DNA of 15,539 bases from Pusillimonas sp035515275 (GTDB taxonomy: Bacteria > Pseudomonadota > Gammaproteobacteria > Burkholderiales > Burkholderiaceae_B), in NCBI RefSeq assembly GCF_035515275.1, contig NZ_DATJBQ010000160.1, forward strand, positions 1 through 15,539, written 5' to 3'. The position numbers were made by a program, and so were the translations under genes. The notes under the pieces were generated by a model. It was given only the letters and a program-made list of their open reading frames with translations, had not been told where the DNA came from and did no database searches. Shown piece by piece: positions 1 through 8,198 of this stretch (positions are counted from its first letter, which is position 1; every line of letters begins with the position of its first letter).

Positions 1-1
1 T

Positions 2-91
2 ACGGTCAGGTCGCGTATATTTCGCGCCCGCGAGGCTATTGCGACGCAGCTGCGTCCTGTTTTGGACACCGACCCCGAACGTCGGTGGTAA
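2..91 (+). CDS. rpoE: RNA polymerase sigma-E factor, C-terminal end only (partial)
   Basis: The frame starting at base 2 encodes 29 residues and a TAA stop. It begins TVRSRIFRAREAIATQLRP, which matches the end of the region 4.2 helix-turn-helix of ECF sigma factors of the RpoE/AlgU type. The rest of the gene lies before the window. The identity is supported by the genes that follow directly: the cognate anti-sigma factor rseA, then rseB and mucD. The stop codon (89-91) overlaps the AAGGAG ribosome binding site of rseA (90-95), so the two genes are probably translationally coupled. This would help keep sigma factor and anti-sigma factor in balance. The fragment is short, but its match and context make the call fairly safe. 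Confidence 0.85.
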   Translation, partial: TVRSRIFRAREAIATQLRPVLDTDPERRW

Positions 92-102
92 GGAGTTTTG
101 AA

Positions 103-588
103 ATGCAAGGTGTCAATTTAGACGCTCAGACCGAGTCCTGGGACAGCACCGTATCCGCATGGATGGACGGTGACGGCGAAATCCGTCCCGAAGATCTCGA
201 TTCACCCTACGGCAGACAGGTTTGGGATACTTATCATCTGATCGGCGATGTATTGCGCAGCGAAGAGCTAGCCCTTAAGCCCTCCGATCTGTTTTATGCC
301 CGCCTGTCAAAGGCAATCGATGCAGAGCCCCCCATCGTGGCCACACCGCGTGTGGGTTTTTCCGCCGCCAGGCTGGGTTTGTCCGGCGTGGCGGTGGCGG
401 CAGCCATTGCTTCAGTCGTGTGGGTCGCGTTGCCTTATTTTTCAGGCCAGGCGTCCGAAGGTTCACAAGTGCAAGTATTGGCGGCCGCCGACGACGACCA
501 GGTCGTCGATTACATTGAAGCGCACCGGCAGTTTGCAGGCGCCAACCCCATACGTCAGGTGTCATTCGGCACAGGAGCCTCACGCTGA
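103..588 (+). CDS. rseA: Sigma-E anti-sigma factor RseA/MucA
   Basis: Inner-membrane anti-sigma factor of 161 residues that holds sigma-E inactive until stepwise proteolysis releases it. Residues about 10-60 resemble the cytoplasmic RseA N-terminal domain that binds sigma (ESWDSTVSAWMDGDGE, then a YGRQVWDTYHLIGDVLR-type helix). A single hydrophobic segment spans about residues 91-111. A short periplasmic tail of about 50 residues follows, clearly shorter than in E. coli RseA (216 residues in total). The ATG at 103 is chosen over the in-frame GTG at 85 because AAGGAG at 90-95 is correctly spaced for 103. The stop TGA shares one base with the rseB start. The gene lies between rpoE and rseB, the standard arrangement. 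I infer that the tail is the part sensed by a DegS/AlgW-type protease and shielded by RseB; no such protease gene other than mucD is in the window. Confidence 0.9.
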   Translation: MQGVNLDAQTESWDSTVSAWMDGDGEIRPEDLDSPYGRQVWDTYHLIGDVLRSEELALKPSDLFYARLSKAIDAEPPIVATPRVGFSAARLGLSGVAVAAAIASVVWVALPYFSGQASEGSQVQVLAAADDDQVVDYIEAHRQFAGANPIRQVSFGTGASR

Positions 589-1640
589 TGACAAGGCAGG
601 TCCCAGCTTCCTATACATACAGGCAACTGGCTCGCAGCGCCGCACTGGCCCGGTTCAAAGGCGTTATTGTGGTGTTGGCGTGCGCGCTTGCGGCATCAGC
701 CCATGGTGCCGAGGCACAAAGGCAAGCCGGCCAGGTAACGCAATTTCTTCAGGAAACCCAGCAAGCGGCGCGCAAATCGGATTACGCGGGCATATTTACC
801 TATCAGCAGGGCGCCAACATGCAGTCGTCGCGCATTGTGCATGTCGTTGACGGCACGGGCGAGCGCGAGCGGCTGGTTATTCTCGACGGCGAGCCGCGCG
901 AATTCATCCGGCACAACGATACGGTTCAATGTCTGGTTCCCACCAAAAAGCTGGTGCTTGTCGAAAAACACCGCATGGATCGTTTCCCAGGCGTACTCTT
1001 GGGCGAAAGTCATCAACTCGACAACCATTATGTACTCGATGAAGGCAAGGCCATGCAACGCATTGCCGGCCACGAGTGCCTGCCGGTCGAACTTCGACCG
1101 CGTGACGAACTGCGTTACGGCTACCGCTTTTGTGTCGACCCCAGAACCAAACTGCTTATCAAAGCCCAAACCGTCGACACCCAGGGCCAGGTCATCAATC
1201 AAATTGCTTTTACGTCGCTGCAACAGGGCGGCGGTGTTCAGGCGAGCGATCTACAGGCCCCCTGGGACACCCGTGGCTGGCGAACCGTCGAGCTGTCGAC
1301 AAAGACCATCGATGTCACCGAGCTTGGCTGGCGGGTGTCGCTGCCGCCCGGATTCGAACAAAGCATGCAAATCTCACGGCCCATGAAATCCGGCAAACCA
1401 GTCATGCAAATGGTCATCACCGACGGCCTGGCTGCGATATCGGTCTTTATCGAGCCGTTCCAAGCTTCCCAGAGTTCGCAACAGACGCGCAAGGGGTCGA
1501 TGCAAAATGGCGCCATGAACATCTATGGTGCGCGCATCGGCGACTACTGGCTGACGGCGCTTGGCGAGGTGCCTGCAGCAACCTTGCGTCGGTTGGTCGA
1601 CCACATCGAATACGTGCCGCCCGGTGGCACGCTCCAATAA
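588..1640 (+). CDS. rseB: Periplasmic sigma-E regulatory protein RseB/MucB
   Basis: A 350-residue periplasmic protein that, in its family, binds the periplasmic tail of RseA and protects it from proteolysis, releasing it when mislocalised LPS or lipoprotein is sensed. The N-terminus carries a signal-peptide-like hydrophobic stretch at about residues 25-38, ending near AASAHGAEA, with an unusually long positively charged region before it. The mature part shows the two-domain MucB/RseB plan: a large lipid-binding-like domain (about 50-220) with the typical IFTYQQGANMQSSRIVHVVDG region, and a smaller C-terminal domain (about 240-345). The start ATG overlaps the rseA stop by one base and has AGGAG at 573-577. 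Cysteines near residues 126, 164 and 182 could form a disulfide in the periplasm (inference). MucD follows 30 bases downstream. Confidence 0.9.
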   Translation: MTRQVPASYTYRQLARSAALARFKGVIVVLACALAASAHGAEAQRQAGQVTQFLQETQQAARKSDYAGIFTYQQGANMQSSRIVHVVDGTGERERLVILDGEPREFIRHNDTVQCLVPTKKLVLVEKHRMDRFPGVLLGESHQLDNHYVLDEGKAMQRIAGHECLPVELRPRDELRYGYRFCVDPRTKLLIKAQTVDTQGQVINQIAFTSLQQGGGVQASDLQAPWDTRGWRTVELSTKTIDVTELGWRVSLPPGFEQSMQISRPMKSGKPVMQMVITDGLAAISVFIEPFQASQSSQQTRKGSMQNGAMNIYGARIGDYWLTALGEVPAATLRRLVDHIEYVPPGGTLQ

Positions 1641-1670
1641 GCCCAGCTTTTAGTACGAGGAGTCAAACCA

Positions 1671-3149
1671 ATGCGTACAGCATGCATGTCCCTGTATAAA
1701 CTCAAGCAGTTTCTTTTTCTGGCCACGATTGGGGTCGTTCTGGCCTGCGCGTCGGCGGTATCGGGCGCCCAGTCGTCAATACCCGTTCTGGCCGTGCCCG
1801 ACTTTACCGAAGTGGTCGCCAAAAGCGAGGGCTCCGTGGTGAATATACGCACCACCGAGGCCGTGCCGGTTCGCCAGTCGCCGTTTGGCCCTGGCGGCAA
1901 TGATCCCTACGAGATGTTCCGCTGGTTCTTCGGACCTGATTTCATGCCCCCGGGCGTTCAGCCGTCGCCCCGGCGCAATGGGCCGCCCTCTACCGACGAG
2001 CAGCGTATCGTGCCGCGTGGGGTGGGGTCGGGCTTCATCATTTCCGAAGACGGTTACATTCTTACCAATAACCATGTGGTCGAGGGCGCTAACGGTATCT
2101 TCGTAACCATGACCGACGGCAAGGAACACACTGCCGAAATCATTGGAACCGATCCTCGTACCGATATCGCTCTTATCAAGATCGACGTCAAGGGGCTTTC
2201 GCCATTGCCTATCGGCGACTCCAAACAGCTGAAAAAGGGGCAGTGGGTCTTGGCCATCGGCTCGCCTTTCGGCCTTGACTCCACCGTTACGGCGGGTATC
2301 GTCAGCGCCATCAACCGCGACACGGGCGACTACCTGCCCTTTATCCAGACCGACGTCGCCGTAAACCCCGGCAACTCGGGCGGGCCGCTAATCAATCTGG
2401 CGGGCGAGGTGGTGGGTATCAACTCGCAGATCATTTCTCAAAGCGGCGGATTCATGGGCATTTCACTGGCAATTCCCATCGACGAAGTCATGCGCGTTGT
2501 CAAAGAGCTTAAAGATCACGGCAAGGTTACACGCGGTCGTATCGGCGTGCAGATCGGGCAGGTATCGCCTGATGTTGCCAAGGCCATCGGGCTCGATAGC
2601 GCCCGGGGCGCCATGGTCAGCAATGTGGAGCAAGGCGGCCCTGCGGCCGAGGCCGGCGTGCGTTCGGGCGATGTAATTACCCAGTTTGACGGCAAACCCA
2701 TCAAGGACTGGACTGATCTGCCTCGTATCGTGGGCGAAACCAAGCCGGGCACACGTGCCAATCTTGAGGTCTGGCGCAAAGGCAAGTCGCAAACCCTTAA
2801 AGTCAAAGTGGGCGAAATACCAGCTGCGACCGAAGGCGGCTCGGCTTCAGAACCCAAGGCTCAGGGCACCGCTGCCGACGCTTTGGGCCTGACCGTCGCA
2901 GACGTGCCCGAAGCGATTCTCAAGCGGGCCGACCTTAAAAATGGCGTGCAAGTTACGCAATCACAAGGTCCGGCGGCAGCAGCGGGCATCGCAGCCGGCG
3001 ACATCATTCTTACCATCAATAACGAAGACATCGACAATGCAGCGCACTTCGCCAAGGTGGTCAAAGGACTCGACAAGGACAAGGCGGCAGCCGTGCTTGT
3101 TTGGCGCGATGGCCAGACGCAGTGGGTACCGGTTACCCCCTCGAAATAA
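1671..3149 (+). CDS. mucD: Periplasmic serine protease of the HtrA/DegP family (MucD)
   Basis: A 492-residue HtrA-type protease/chaperone that degrades misfolded periplasmic proteins. The signal peptide is residues 1 to about 33. VLAC at 23-26 looks slightly like a lipobox, but leucine at -2 is atypical, so ordinary cleavage near VSGA is preferred. The trypsin-like domain has the full catalytic triad: His135 in TNNHVV, Asp165 in RTDIALIK and Ser236 in GNSGGPL. Two PDZ domains follow at about 280-375 and 400-488, as in DegP/MucD. A good GAGGAG site (1657-1662) precedes the ATG. In Pseudomonas, MucD closes the algU operon and limits sigma activation by clearing misfolded proteins; its place after rseB suggests the same role. 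An intrinsic terminator lies 33 bases beyond the stop, marking the end of this transcription unit. Confidence 0.93.
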   Translation: MRTACMSLYKLKQFLFLATIGVVLACASAVSGAQSSIPVLAVPDFTEVVAKSEGSVVNIRTTEAVPVRQSPFGPGGNDPYEMFRWFFGPDFMPPGVQPSPRRNGPPSTDEQRIVPRGVGSGFIISEDGYILTNNHVVEGANGIFVTMTDGKEHTAEIIGTDPRTDIALIKIDVKGLSPLPIGDSKQLKKGQWVLAIGSPFGLDSTVTAGIVSAINRDTGDYLPFIQTDVAVNPGNSGGPLINLAGEVVGINSQIISQSGGFMGISLAIPIDEVMRVVKELKDHGKVTRGRIGVQIGQVSPDVAKAIGLDSARGAMVSNVEQGGPAAEAGVRSGDVITQFDGKPIKDWTDLPRIVGETKPGTRANLEVWRKGKSQTLKVKVGEIPAATEGGSASEPKAQGTAADALGLTVADVPEAILKRADLKNGVQVTQSQGPAAAAGIAAGDIILTINNEDIDNAAHFAKVVKGLDKDKAAAVLVWRDGQTQWVPVTPSK

Positions 3150-3182
3150 AAGCGTCCAAACCGGCTAAAATGTGGTGACAGC

Positions 3183-3213
3183 AAGAGGGGCGCCCGATGC
3201 GCTCCTCTTTTTT
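3183..3213 (+). terminator. Rho-independent terminator after mucD
   Basis: The arm AAGAGGGGCGC (3183-3193) pairs with GCGCTCCTCTT (3199-3209) around the 5-base loop CCGAT. There is one G-T wobble, and the run of T continues to 3213. This is a textbook intrinsic terminator. It separates the rpoE-rseA-rseB-mucD unit from lepA. The lepA promoter must therefore lie in 3214-3276 unless there is readthrough; I could not recognise clear -35/-10 boxes there. Confidence 0.85.
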
Positions 3214-3276
3214 ACGTATAGGCGCTTCTCGCTTCTTTACACAACCCGCCCCTATCGGGCCTGATTCCGCAGGTTT

Positions 3277-5070
3277 ATGGATCACATCCGCAACTTTTCC
3301 ATCATTGCCCATATCGACCATGGCAAGTCGACCCTCGCCGATCGGCTAATTCAGCGTTGCGGGGGTCTGGCCGATCGCGAAATGTCTACCCAGGTGCTTG
3401 ATTCCATGGACATTGAGCGCGAAAGGGGTATTACCATCAAGGCCCAGACAGCGTCCCTGAGCTACCTGGCGAAAGACGGAAAAACCTACGCGCTCAACCT
3501 TATCGACACGCCGGGGCACGTCGACTTTTCATATGAGGTCAGCCGCTCGTTATCGGCCTGCGAAGGCGCTTTGCTGGTGGTTGACGCCTCTCAGGGTGTC
3601 GAGGCCCAAACCGTGGCCAATTGCTATACCGCCATCGAGCTCGAAGTCGAAGTCGTGCCTGTCCTGAACAAAATGGATCTGGCCTCGGCCGACCCCGAGG
3701 CGGCGCGCGAAGAAATCGAAGACGTCATCGGCATTGATGCGTCCGAGGCCATTTTGGCCAGCGCCAAAACCGGCATGGGAATCGACGAGATTCTGGAGGC
3801 CATCGTGGCCAGGGTGCCGCCCCCCGCAGGTAGTGTCGACAAGCCCCTGCAGGCCTTGATCATCGATTCGTGGTTCGATAACTACGTGGGTGTGATCATG
3901 CTGGTACGCATCGTTAACGGCGTGCTGAATGTCAAGGACAAGATCCAGCTTATGGCCAGCGGCGCAACCCACCCCTGCGAGCAGCTCGGTGTGTTTACCC
4001 CCAAGTCGCAGCCGCGCACCCGCTTGTCGGCCGGCGAAGTGGGTTTTGTCATTACCGGCATCAAAGAGCTCGAACATGCCAAGGTGGGCGACACTATCAC
4101 GTTGGCGGGCAAGCCTGCCACCCAGCCTTTGCCTGGCTTCAAAGAGGTGAAGCCGCAGGTGTTCGCCGGCCTGTATCCGGTAGAAAGCAGTGAGTATGAC
4201 CAATTGCGCGACTCGCTCGAAAAGCTCAAATTGAACGATTCGTCACTCATGTTCGAGCCCGAAGTGTCGCAGGCGCTTGGTTTTGGCTTCCGTTGTGGGT
4301 TTTTGGGGCTCTTGCACATGGAAATCGTGCAAGAGCGGCTCGAACGCGAGTTCGACATGGACATCATCACCACGGCGCCCTCGGTGGTCTACGAGGTCGA
4401 GCAGCGCGACGGTTCGGTGGTCATGATCGAAAGCCCGTCGCGCATGCCCGAAATAGGTCAAATTGCTGAAATACGCGAGCCCATGGTCATGCTGACCCTG
4501 TTCATGCCGCAAGAGTACGTAGGGCCTGTCATGACCCTGTGCCTGGCCAAACGCGGCGTACAAAAGAACATGACCTACCACGGCCGGCAGGTGCACCTTG
4601 TATACGAGATGCCGCTGGCTGAAATCGTGCTCGACTTTTTCGATCGCCTGAAGTCGGTCTCGCGCGGCTATGCATCTATGGATTACGAGTTCAAAGAGTA
4701 TCAGACTTCCGACGTCGTGAAGGTCGATGTGCTCATCAACGGAGACCGCGTCGACGCCTTATCCATGATGGTGCACCGCAGCAACGCTCGGTATCGCGGT
4801 AGGGAAGTCGTCAGCAAGATGCGCGGCCTGATTCCGCGTCAAATGTTCGATATTGCCATTCAGGCCGCTATCGGCGCTGAAATCATTGCCCGTGAAAGCG
4901 TGAAGGCGCTGCGCAAGAACGTCCTGGCAAAATGCTACGGCGGCGACATTTCGCGCAAGAAGAAGCTGCTCGAAAAGCAAAAGGCCGGCAAGAAACGCAT
5001 GAAGCAGGTTGGTAACGTAGAGATTCCCCAAGAGGCCTTCCTGGCCATTCTGCAAGTTGAAGACAAGTAA
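3277..5070 (+). CDS. lepA: Elongation factor 4 (LepA), ribosomal back-translocase GTPase
   Basis: A 597-residue translational GTPase related to EF-G that binds stalled or pre-initiation ribosomes. The G motifs are all present: AHIDHGKST (G1, residues 11-19), RERGIT (G2 region, 48-53), DTPGH (G3, 77-81, with His81), NKMD (G4, 131-134) and SAKTG (G5, near residue 167). EF4-type domains II, III and V follow, then the lysine-rich LepA-specific C-terminal domain ending in the ISRKKKLLEKQKAGKKRMK region. The length equals the usual 597-600 residues. The start MDHIRNFSIIAHIDHGKS matches the family; its ribosome binding site is weak (GCAGG at 3269-3273). The gene heads the lepA-lepB-rnc-era-recO block, an arrangement shared widely in Proteobacteria. 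lepB starts 18 bases after the stop. Confidence 0.97.
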   Translation: MDHIRNFSIIAHIDHGKSTLADRLIQRCGGLADREMSTQVLDSMDIERERGITIKAQTASLSYLAKDGKTYALNLIDTPGHVDFSYEVSRSLSACEGALLVVDASQGVEAQTVANCYTAIELEVEVVPVLNKMDLASADPEAAREEIEDVIGIDASEAILASAKTGMGIDEILEAIVARVPPPAGSVDKPLQALIIDSWFDNYVGVIMLVRIVNGVLNVKDKIQLMASGATHPCEQLGVFTPKSQPRTRLSAGEVGFVITGIKELEHAKVGDTITLAGKPATQPLPGFKEVKPQVFAGLYPVESSEYDQLRDSLEKLKLNDSSLMFEPEVSQALGFGFRCGFLGLLHMEIVQERLEREFDMDIITTAPSVVYEVEQRDGSVVMIESPSRMPEIGQIAEIREPMVMLTLFMPQEYVGPVMTLCLAKRGVQKNMTYHGRQVHLVYEMPLAEIVLDFFDRLKSVSRGYASMDYEFKEYQTSDVVKVDVLINGDRVDALSMMVHRSNARYRGREVVSKMRGLIPRQMFDIAIQAAIGAEIIARESVKALRKNVLAKCYGGDISRKKKLLEKQKAGKKRMKQVGNVEIPQEAFLAILQVEDK

Positions 5071-5088
5071 AAATAGGGTTTGCCGGGC

Positions 5089-5976
5089 ATGAGCTGGGAT
5101 TTTGCGCTAATACTTTTTGTGCTGTTGGTACTGACGGGAGCCGTCTGGTGTCTCGATTTTTTCTTTCTGCGTTCACGGCGCCTTGCGCGGGCGCAGGCGC
5201 AAATGGCCGTGTTCGATGCCAACCCCACCGGGGTCGGCACGGTCGAAGCCGCACGCTTGCGTCAAGAGGCTTACGACGACGCGCACCGGGTGCCGTGGTG
5301 GATCGAATACTGCGTCAGCTTTTTTCCGGTCATACTGTTTGTGTTCATGTTGCGCTCGTTCGTGGTCGAGCCTTTTCGTATTCCTTCTGGCTCGATGTTG
5401 CCCACCCTGCAAAACGGCGATCTGATCCTGGTCAATAAATTCCAATACGGCATACGCCTGCCTGTCGTTGACAAAAAGGTCATTGACATCGGCGAGCCGG
5501 CCCGGGGCGACGTGCTGGTCTTTCGCTACCCGGTCGATCCCAAGATCGATTATGTGAAACGCGTGGTGGGCCTGCCAGGCGACGAAGTGGTATACCAGGA
5601 CAAAATACTGTTCATCAACGGTCAGCCGGTTGACCAGACCCGAACCGGTGACTATTTCGAGCCTGACCGCTCGGTGTATGTCGGGCGCTATACTGAAACC
5701 GTAGGCGGTCACGAACACAGCTTGTTGCTTAACAAGCATGCGCCGCAAGACTACATGCCCATTGTTGATTTTCCATATCGCGAAAATTGTGAGTACTTTC
5801 ATAATGGCTTGCGTTGCGTGGTGCCCCAGAATCATTACTTCATGATGGGCGACAATCGCGACAACAGTCTCGACAGTCGCTATTGGGGCTTTGTGCCCGA
5901 ACAGAACATCGTCGGACGGGCTTTTCTTATCTGGATGAACTTCAGCGAACCGAGCCGCATCGGCGGATTCCAATAA
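5089..5976 (+). CDS. lepB: Signal peptidase I
   Basis: Inner-membrane protease of 295 residues that removes signal peptides from exported proteins. The N-terminus gives one membrane segment (about 2-25), a cytoplasmic loop, then a second membrane segment (about 76-92), as in E. coli LepB. The catalytic serine is Ser102 in IPSGSMLPT and the general base is Lys157 in DYVKRVVGLPGD. The C-terminal family signature GDNRDNSLDSRYWGFVP is present, as is the ending SRIGG. The ATG at 5089 is preferred over an in-frame TTG at 5080 because the only Shine-Dalgarno-like sequence, TAGGG at 5074-5078, would be too close to 5080. MSWDFALILF also aligns with the known LepB N-terminus. The TAA stop shares its last A with the rnc start, so translation of the two is probably coupled. 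Confidence 0.95.
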   Translation: MSWDFALILFVLLVLTGAVWCLDFFFLRSRRLARAQAQMAVFDANPTGVGTVEAARLRQEAYDDAHRVPWWIEYCVSFFPVILFVFMLRSFVVEPFRIPSGSMLPTLQNGDLILVNKFQYGIRLPVVDKKVIDIGEPARGDVLVFRYPVDPKIDYVKRVVGLPGDEVVYQDKILFINGQPVDQTRTGDYFEPDRSVYVGRYTETVGGHEHSLLLNKHAPQDYMPIVDFPYRENCEYFHNGLRCVVPQNHYFMMGDNRDNSLDSRYWGFVPEQNIVGRAFLIWMNFSEPSRIGGFQ

Positions 5977-6737
5977 TGGCGAGCACGGCAACCCTAGAAA
6001 CCGCACTTGATTATCAGTTCCAGGACGCGACCCTGCTCGAACGGGCGCTGACGCATCGCAGCCATAGCGCGCGCCACAACGAGCGCCTCGAGTTCCTGGG
6101 CGATTCGGTGCTTAATTTTGTGGTTGCCGCCATGCTGTTCAAGCGTTTCACCAAGATAGACGAGGGTGATCTCTCGCGCCTCAGGGCCAATCTGGTGAAG
6201 CAGTCTTCGTTGGCCGATATTGCACAAAAGCTGGCGCTGTCGCAGTATTTGCGGTTGGGCGAGGGCGAGCTTAAAAGCGGTGGCTTCAGACGCCCGTCAA
6301 TTTTGGCCGACACCCTTGAAGCCATTTTTGGTGCCGTTTTTCTGGATGCCGGCTTTGACGCGGCGCAGCGGGTGATTTCGCGTTTGTACACGCCCATCCT
6401 GCAGGGCGTCGACCCAAAAACTCTGGGCAAAGACCCCAAGACCCTATTGCAAGAATTGCTACAGGGTCGCAAACTTGACCTTCCCACCTACACGGTTGTT
6501 GCCACGCACGGGGCCGCCCATAACCAGATGTTCGACGTCGAGTGTTCCATTCCCAAGCTTGAAATCAAGGTGGCGGCGGCGGGTTCCAGCCGTCGTGCGG
6601 CCGAGCAACTTGCGGCCACGCAAGCCATTGCTGCCGTACAGGCCCTGGGGCCAGGCAAGGGCACTTCGGGCCGAAACAAGGCCCGCAAGGCCACGCAGCT
6701 TTCGCTGCCTGTGGCCGTAACGCAGGAAAACAAATGA
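5976..6737 (+). CDS. rnc: Ribonuclease III
   Basis: A 253-residue double-strand-specific endoribonuclease that processes rRNA precursors and structured mRNAs, acting as a dimer. The N-terminal catalytic domain holds the signature ERLEFLGDS (36-44) with the metal-binding Glu39 and Asp43, and the second acidic pair Asp112 and Glu115 in LADTLEAIFGA. A C-terminal double-stranded RNA-binding domain spans about 152-222 (DPKTLLQELLQ ... AAEQLAATQAI). A basic tail of about 25 residues follows. The open frame runs 54 codons further upstream inside lepB, but the start is placed at 5976 because the protein aligns with the family there and the ATG overlaps the lepB stop by one base. The era start overlaps the rnc stop as ATGA, so the three cistrons are translated in close sequence. 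Confidence 0.95.
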   Translation: MASTATLETALDYQFQDATLLERALTHRSHSARHNERLEFLGDSVLNFVVAAMLFKRFTKIDEGDLSRLRANLVKQSSLADIAQKLALSQYLRLGEGELKSGGFRRPSILADTLEAIFGAVFLDAGFDAAQRVISRLYTPILQGVDPKTLGKDPKTLLQELLQGRKLDLPTYTVVATHGAAHNQMFDVECSIPKLEIKVAAAGSSRRAAEQLAATQAIAAVQALGPGKGTSGRNKARKATQLSLPVAVTQENK

Positions 6738-7618
6738 CTACGCCTTTTCGTTGCGGCTTCGTCGCCATTGTCGGTCGCCCCAATGTGGGCAAGTCCACCT
6801 TGGCCAACGCGTTGATCGGCAGCAAAATCTCTATTGTTTCGCGCAAGGCGCAAACCACGCGTCATCGCATCAATGGCATTCTTACCCGCGACAATGAGCA
6901 GTTCGTGTTCGTTGATACGCCCGGCTTTCAGACCCGGCATGGCGGCGCGATGAACCGCATGATGAACCGCGCAGTGACCCAGGCCTTGGCCGACGTCGAT
7001 GTCGTCCTGCACGTGGTCGAGGCAGGCAAGTGGTCGGCGGGCGACGAAAACCTGTTGCCTTTGCTGCCCAAGGGCAACACCATATTGGTGGTCAATAAGG
7101 TTGATGCGCTTAAAGACAAGAACGCCATGTTTCCTTACGTCAGCAAGATCATGGCGTTGCATCCCTATTCAGCCGTTGTGCCGGTGAGTGCCGCACGTGG
7201 CACCCAACTACAGAACCTGCTTACCGAAATTGCCTCGCGCCTACCCGAAGGCGAACCCATGTTCGAGGCCGATTCGCTTACCGACCGTCCGGTGCGTTTT
7301 ATCGTCGCCGAGCTATTGCGCGAAAAGATCTTCCGCCTGGTGGGCGACGAGCTGCCGTACGGCTGTACTGTTGTCATCGAGCAATGGGAAGAAACCGACG
7401 CCGGCGCGCACATTGCCGCCTGCATTCTCATCGAGCGCGAAGGCCATCGGCCCATATTGCTGGGCGCCGGCGGCACTCACATGAAGCGCATCGCCTCTGA
7501 AGCCCGACAAGACATGCAAGAGCTGCTGGGTAAACCGGTTCACCTCGAGGTGTATATCAAGGTCAGAAAGGGCTGGTCTGATCATGAAGGCAGCCTGCGC
7601 GAACTGGGATATGAGTAG
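6734..7618 (+). CDS. era: GTPase Era, 16S rRNA-binding ribosome assembly factor
   Basis: A 294-residue essential GTPase that binds the 3' end of 16S rRNA and supports 30S subunit maturation. Motifs seen: GRPNVGKST (G1, residues 14-22), the RKAQTTRHR switch I segment (37-45), DTPGF (G3, 61-65) and NKVD (G4, 121-124). A C-terminal KH domain follows, with the LLGAGG loop, and the ending HLEVYIKVRKGWSDHEGSLRELGY is typical of Era. Length matches the family (about 300). The start overlaps the rnc stop by 4 bases (ATGA). Coupling with RNase III fits, since both act on 16S rRNA maturation. The gene end overlaps the proposed recO start by 8 bases. Confidence 0.96.
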   Translation: MTTPFRCGFVAIVGRPNVGKSTLANALIGSKISIVSRKAQTTRHRINGILTRDNEQFVFVDTPGFQTRHGGAMNRMMNRAVTQALADVDVVLHVVEAGKWSAGDENLLPLLPKGNTILVVNKVDALKDKNAMFPYVSKIMALHPYSAVVPVSAARGTQLQNLLTEIASRLPEGEPMFEADSLTDRPVRFIVAELLREKIFRLVGDELPYGCTVVIEQWEETDAGAHIAACILIEREGHRPILLGAGGTHMKRIASEARQDMQELLGKPVHLEVYIKVRKGWSDHEGSLRELGYE

Positions 7619-8198
7619 CCGGCGAGCCCATCGCATCAATGACGCCGCGGGCTACATGCTGCACGCGACCGACTGGAAAGAAACTTCGCTGATCGTGCAG
7701 GCCTTTACACGGGACCATGGCAGCATGGCCCTTGTCGCCAAAGGTGCCAAGCGTCCTTATTCAGTTCTGCGTCCTGTGTTGTCGGTGTTTCAGCCGCTGG
7801 CGCTATCGTGGAGCGGGGCGGGCGAGGTCAAGACCCTGGTACGAGCCGATTGTGCCGGCGTGCGCCCCTTGGGCGGCAAGGCGCTGATGTCGGCCTGGTA
7901 TATGAACGAGCTGTTGCTTCGCCTGTTGCCACGCGAAGACCCGCACCCACAGCTGTACGACGCCTATGATGCCGCGCTAGAGCAACTAGCCGGTGGTTCC
8001 CGAGCGGCAGGAGCCCTGCGCCGTTTTGAATGGACCTTACTGACCGAGGCGGGCTATGGTCTGGATGAGGCCGCGCCTGATTTCGACGACCTGGTCACCG
8101 AGCCCGCATTGCGAGCGTCTTTGCGCCGACGCCTCGATGAGCTTCTGGCCCGCCCCTTGCAAACGCGCAAGGTCTTAATGGCGCTGCAGCGGTTTTGA
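7611..8198 (+). CDS. recO: DNA repair protein RecO (short form)
   Basis: A 195-residue RecO, which in its family anneals DNA and helps load RecA in the RecFOR recombination pathway. The N-terminal OB-fold region is clear (YMLHATDWKETSLIVQAFT, then MALVAKGAKRP). The helical middle (MNELLLRLLPREDPHPQLYDAY, ALRRFEWTLLTEAGYG) and the end (PLQTRKVLMALQRF) also align. It is about 45 residues shorter than E. coli RecO (242). The missing part lies between the GYGLDE and LRRRLDELL segments, where E. coli has a loop carrying a cysteine. No frameshift is visible, so this looks like a lineage-specific shortening and not decay. The ATG at 7611 is chosen over 7584 because MSSRRAHRI fits the family start; it overlaps era by 8 bases. 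The next gene overlaps it by 4 bases. Confidence 0.85.
   Translation: MSSRRAHRINDAAGYMLHATDWKETSLIVQAFTRDHGSMALVAKGAKRPYSVLRPVLSVFQPLALSWSGAGEVKTLVRADCAGVRPLGGKALMSAWYMNELLLRLLPREDPHPQLYDAYDAALEQLAGGSRAAGALRRFEWTLLTEAGYGLDEAAPDFDDLVTEPALRASLRRRLDELLARPLQTRKVLMALQRF

Noticed and set aside
3550..4203. 217-codon antisense ORF inside lepA
   Set aside because: Shadow frame of a highly conserved gene in GC-rich DNA, with no ribosome binding site and a His/Gly/Arg-rich composition typical of such artefacts. The same applies to the 277-codon antisense ORF at 5173-6006 and the 188-codon one at 14038-14604.
5080..5088. TTG start for lepB
   Set aside because: It would lie almost on top of the only Shine-Dalgarno-like sequence; the ATG at 5089 fits spacing and family alignment better.
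5814..5975. Upstream extension of the rnc frame
   Set aside because: The extra 54 codons lie entirely inside lepB and do not resemble RNase III, which aligns from the ATG at 5976.
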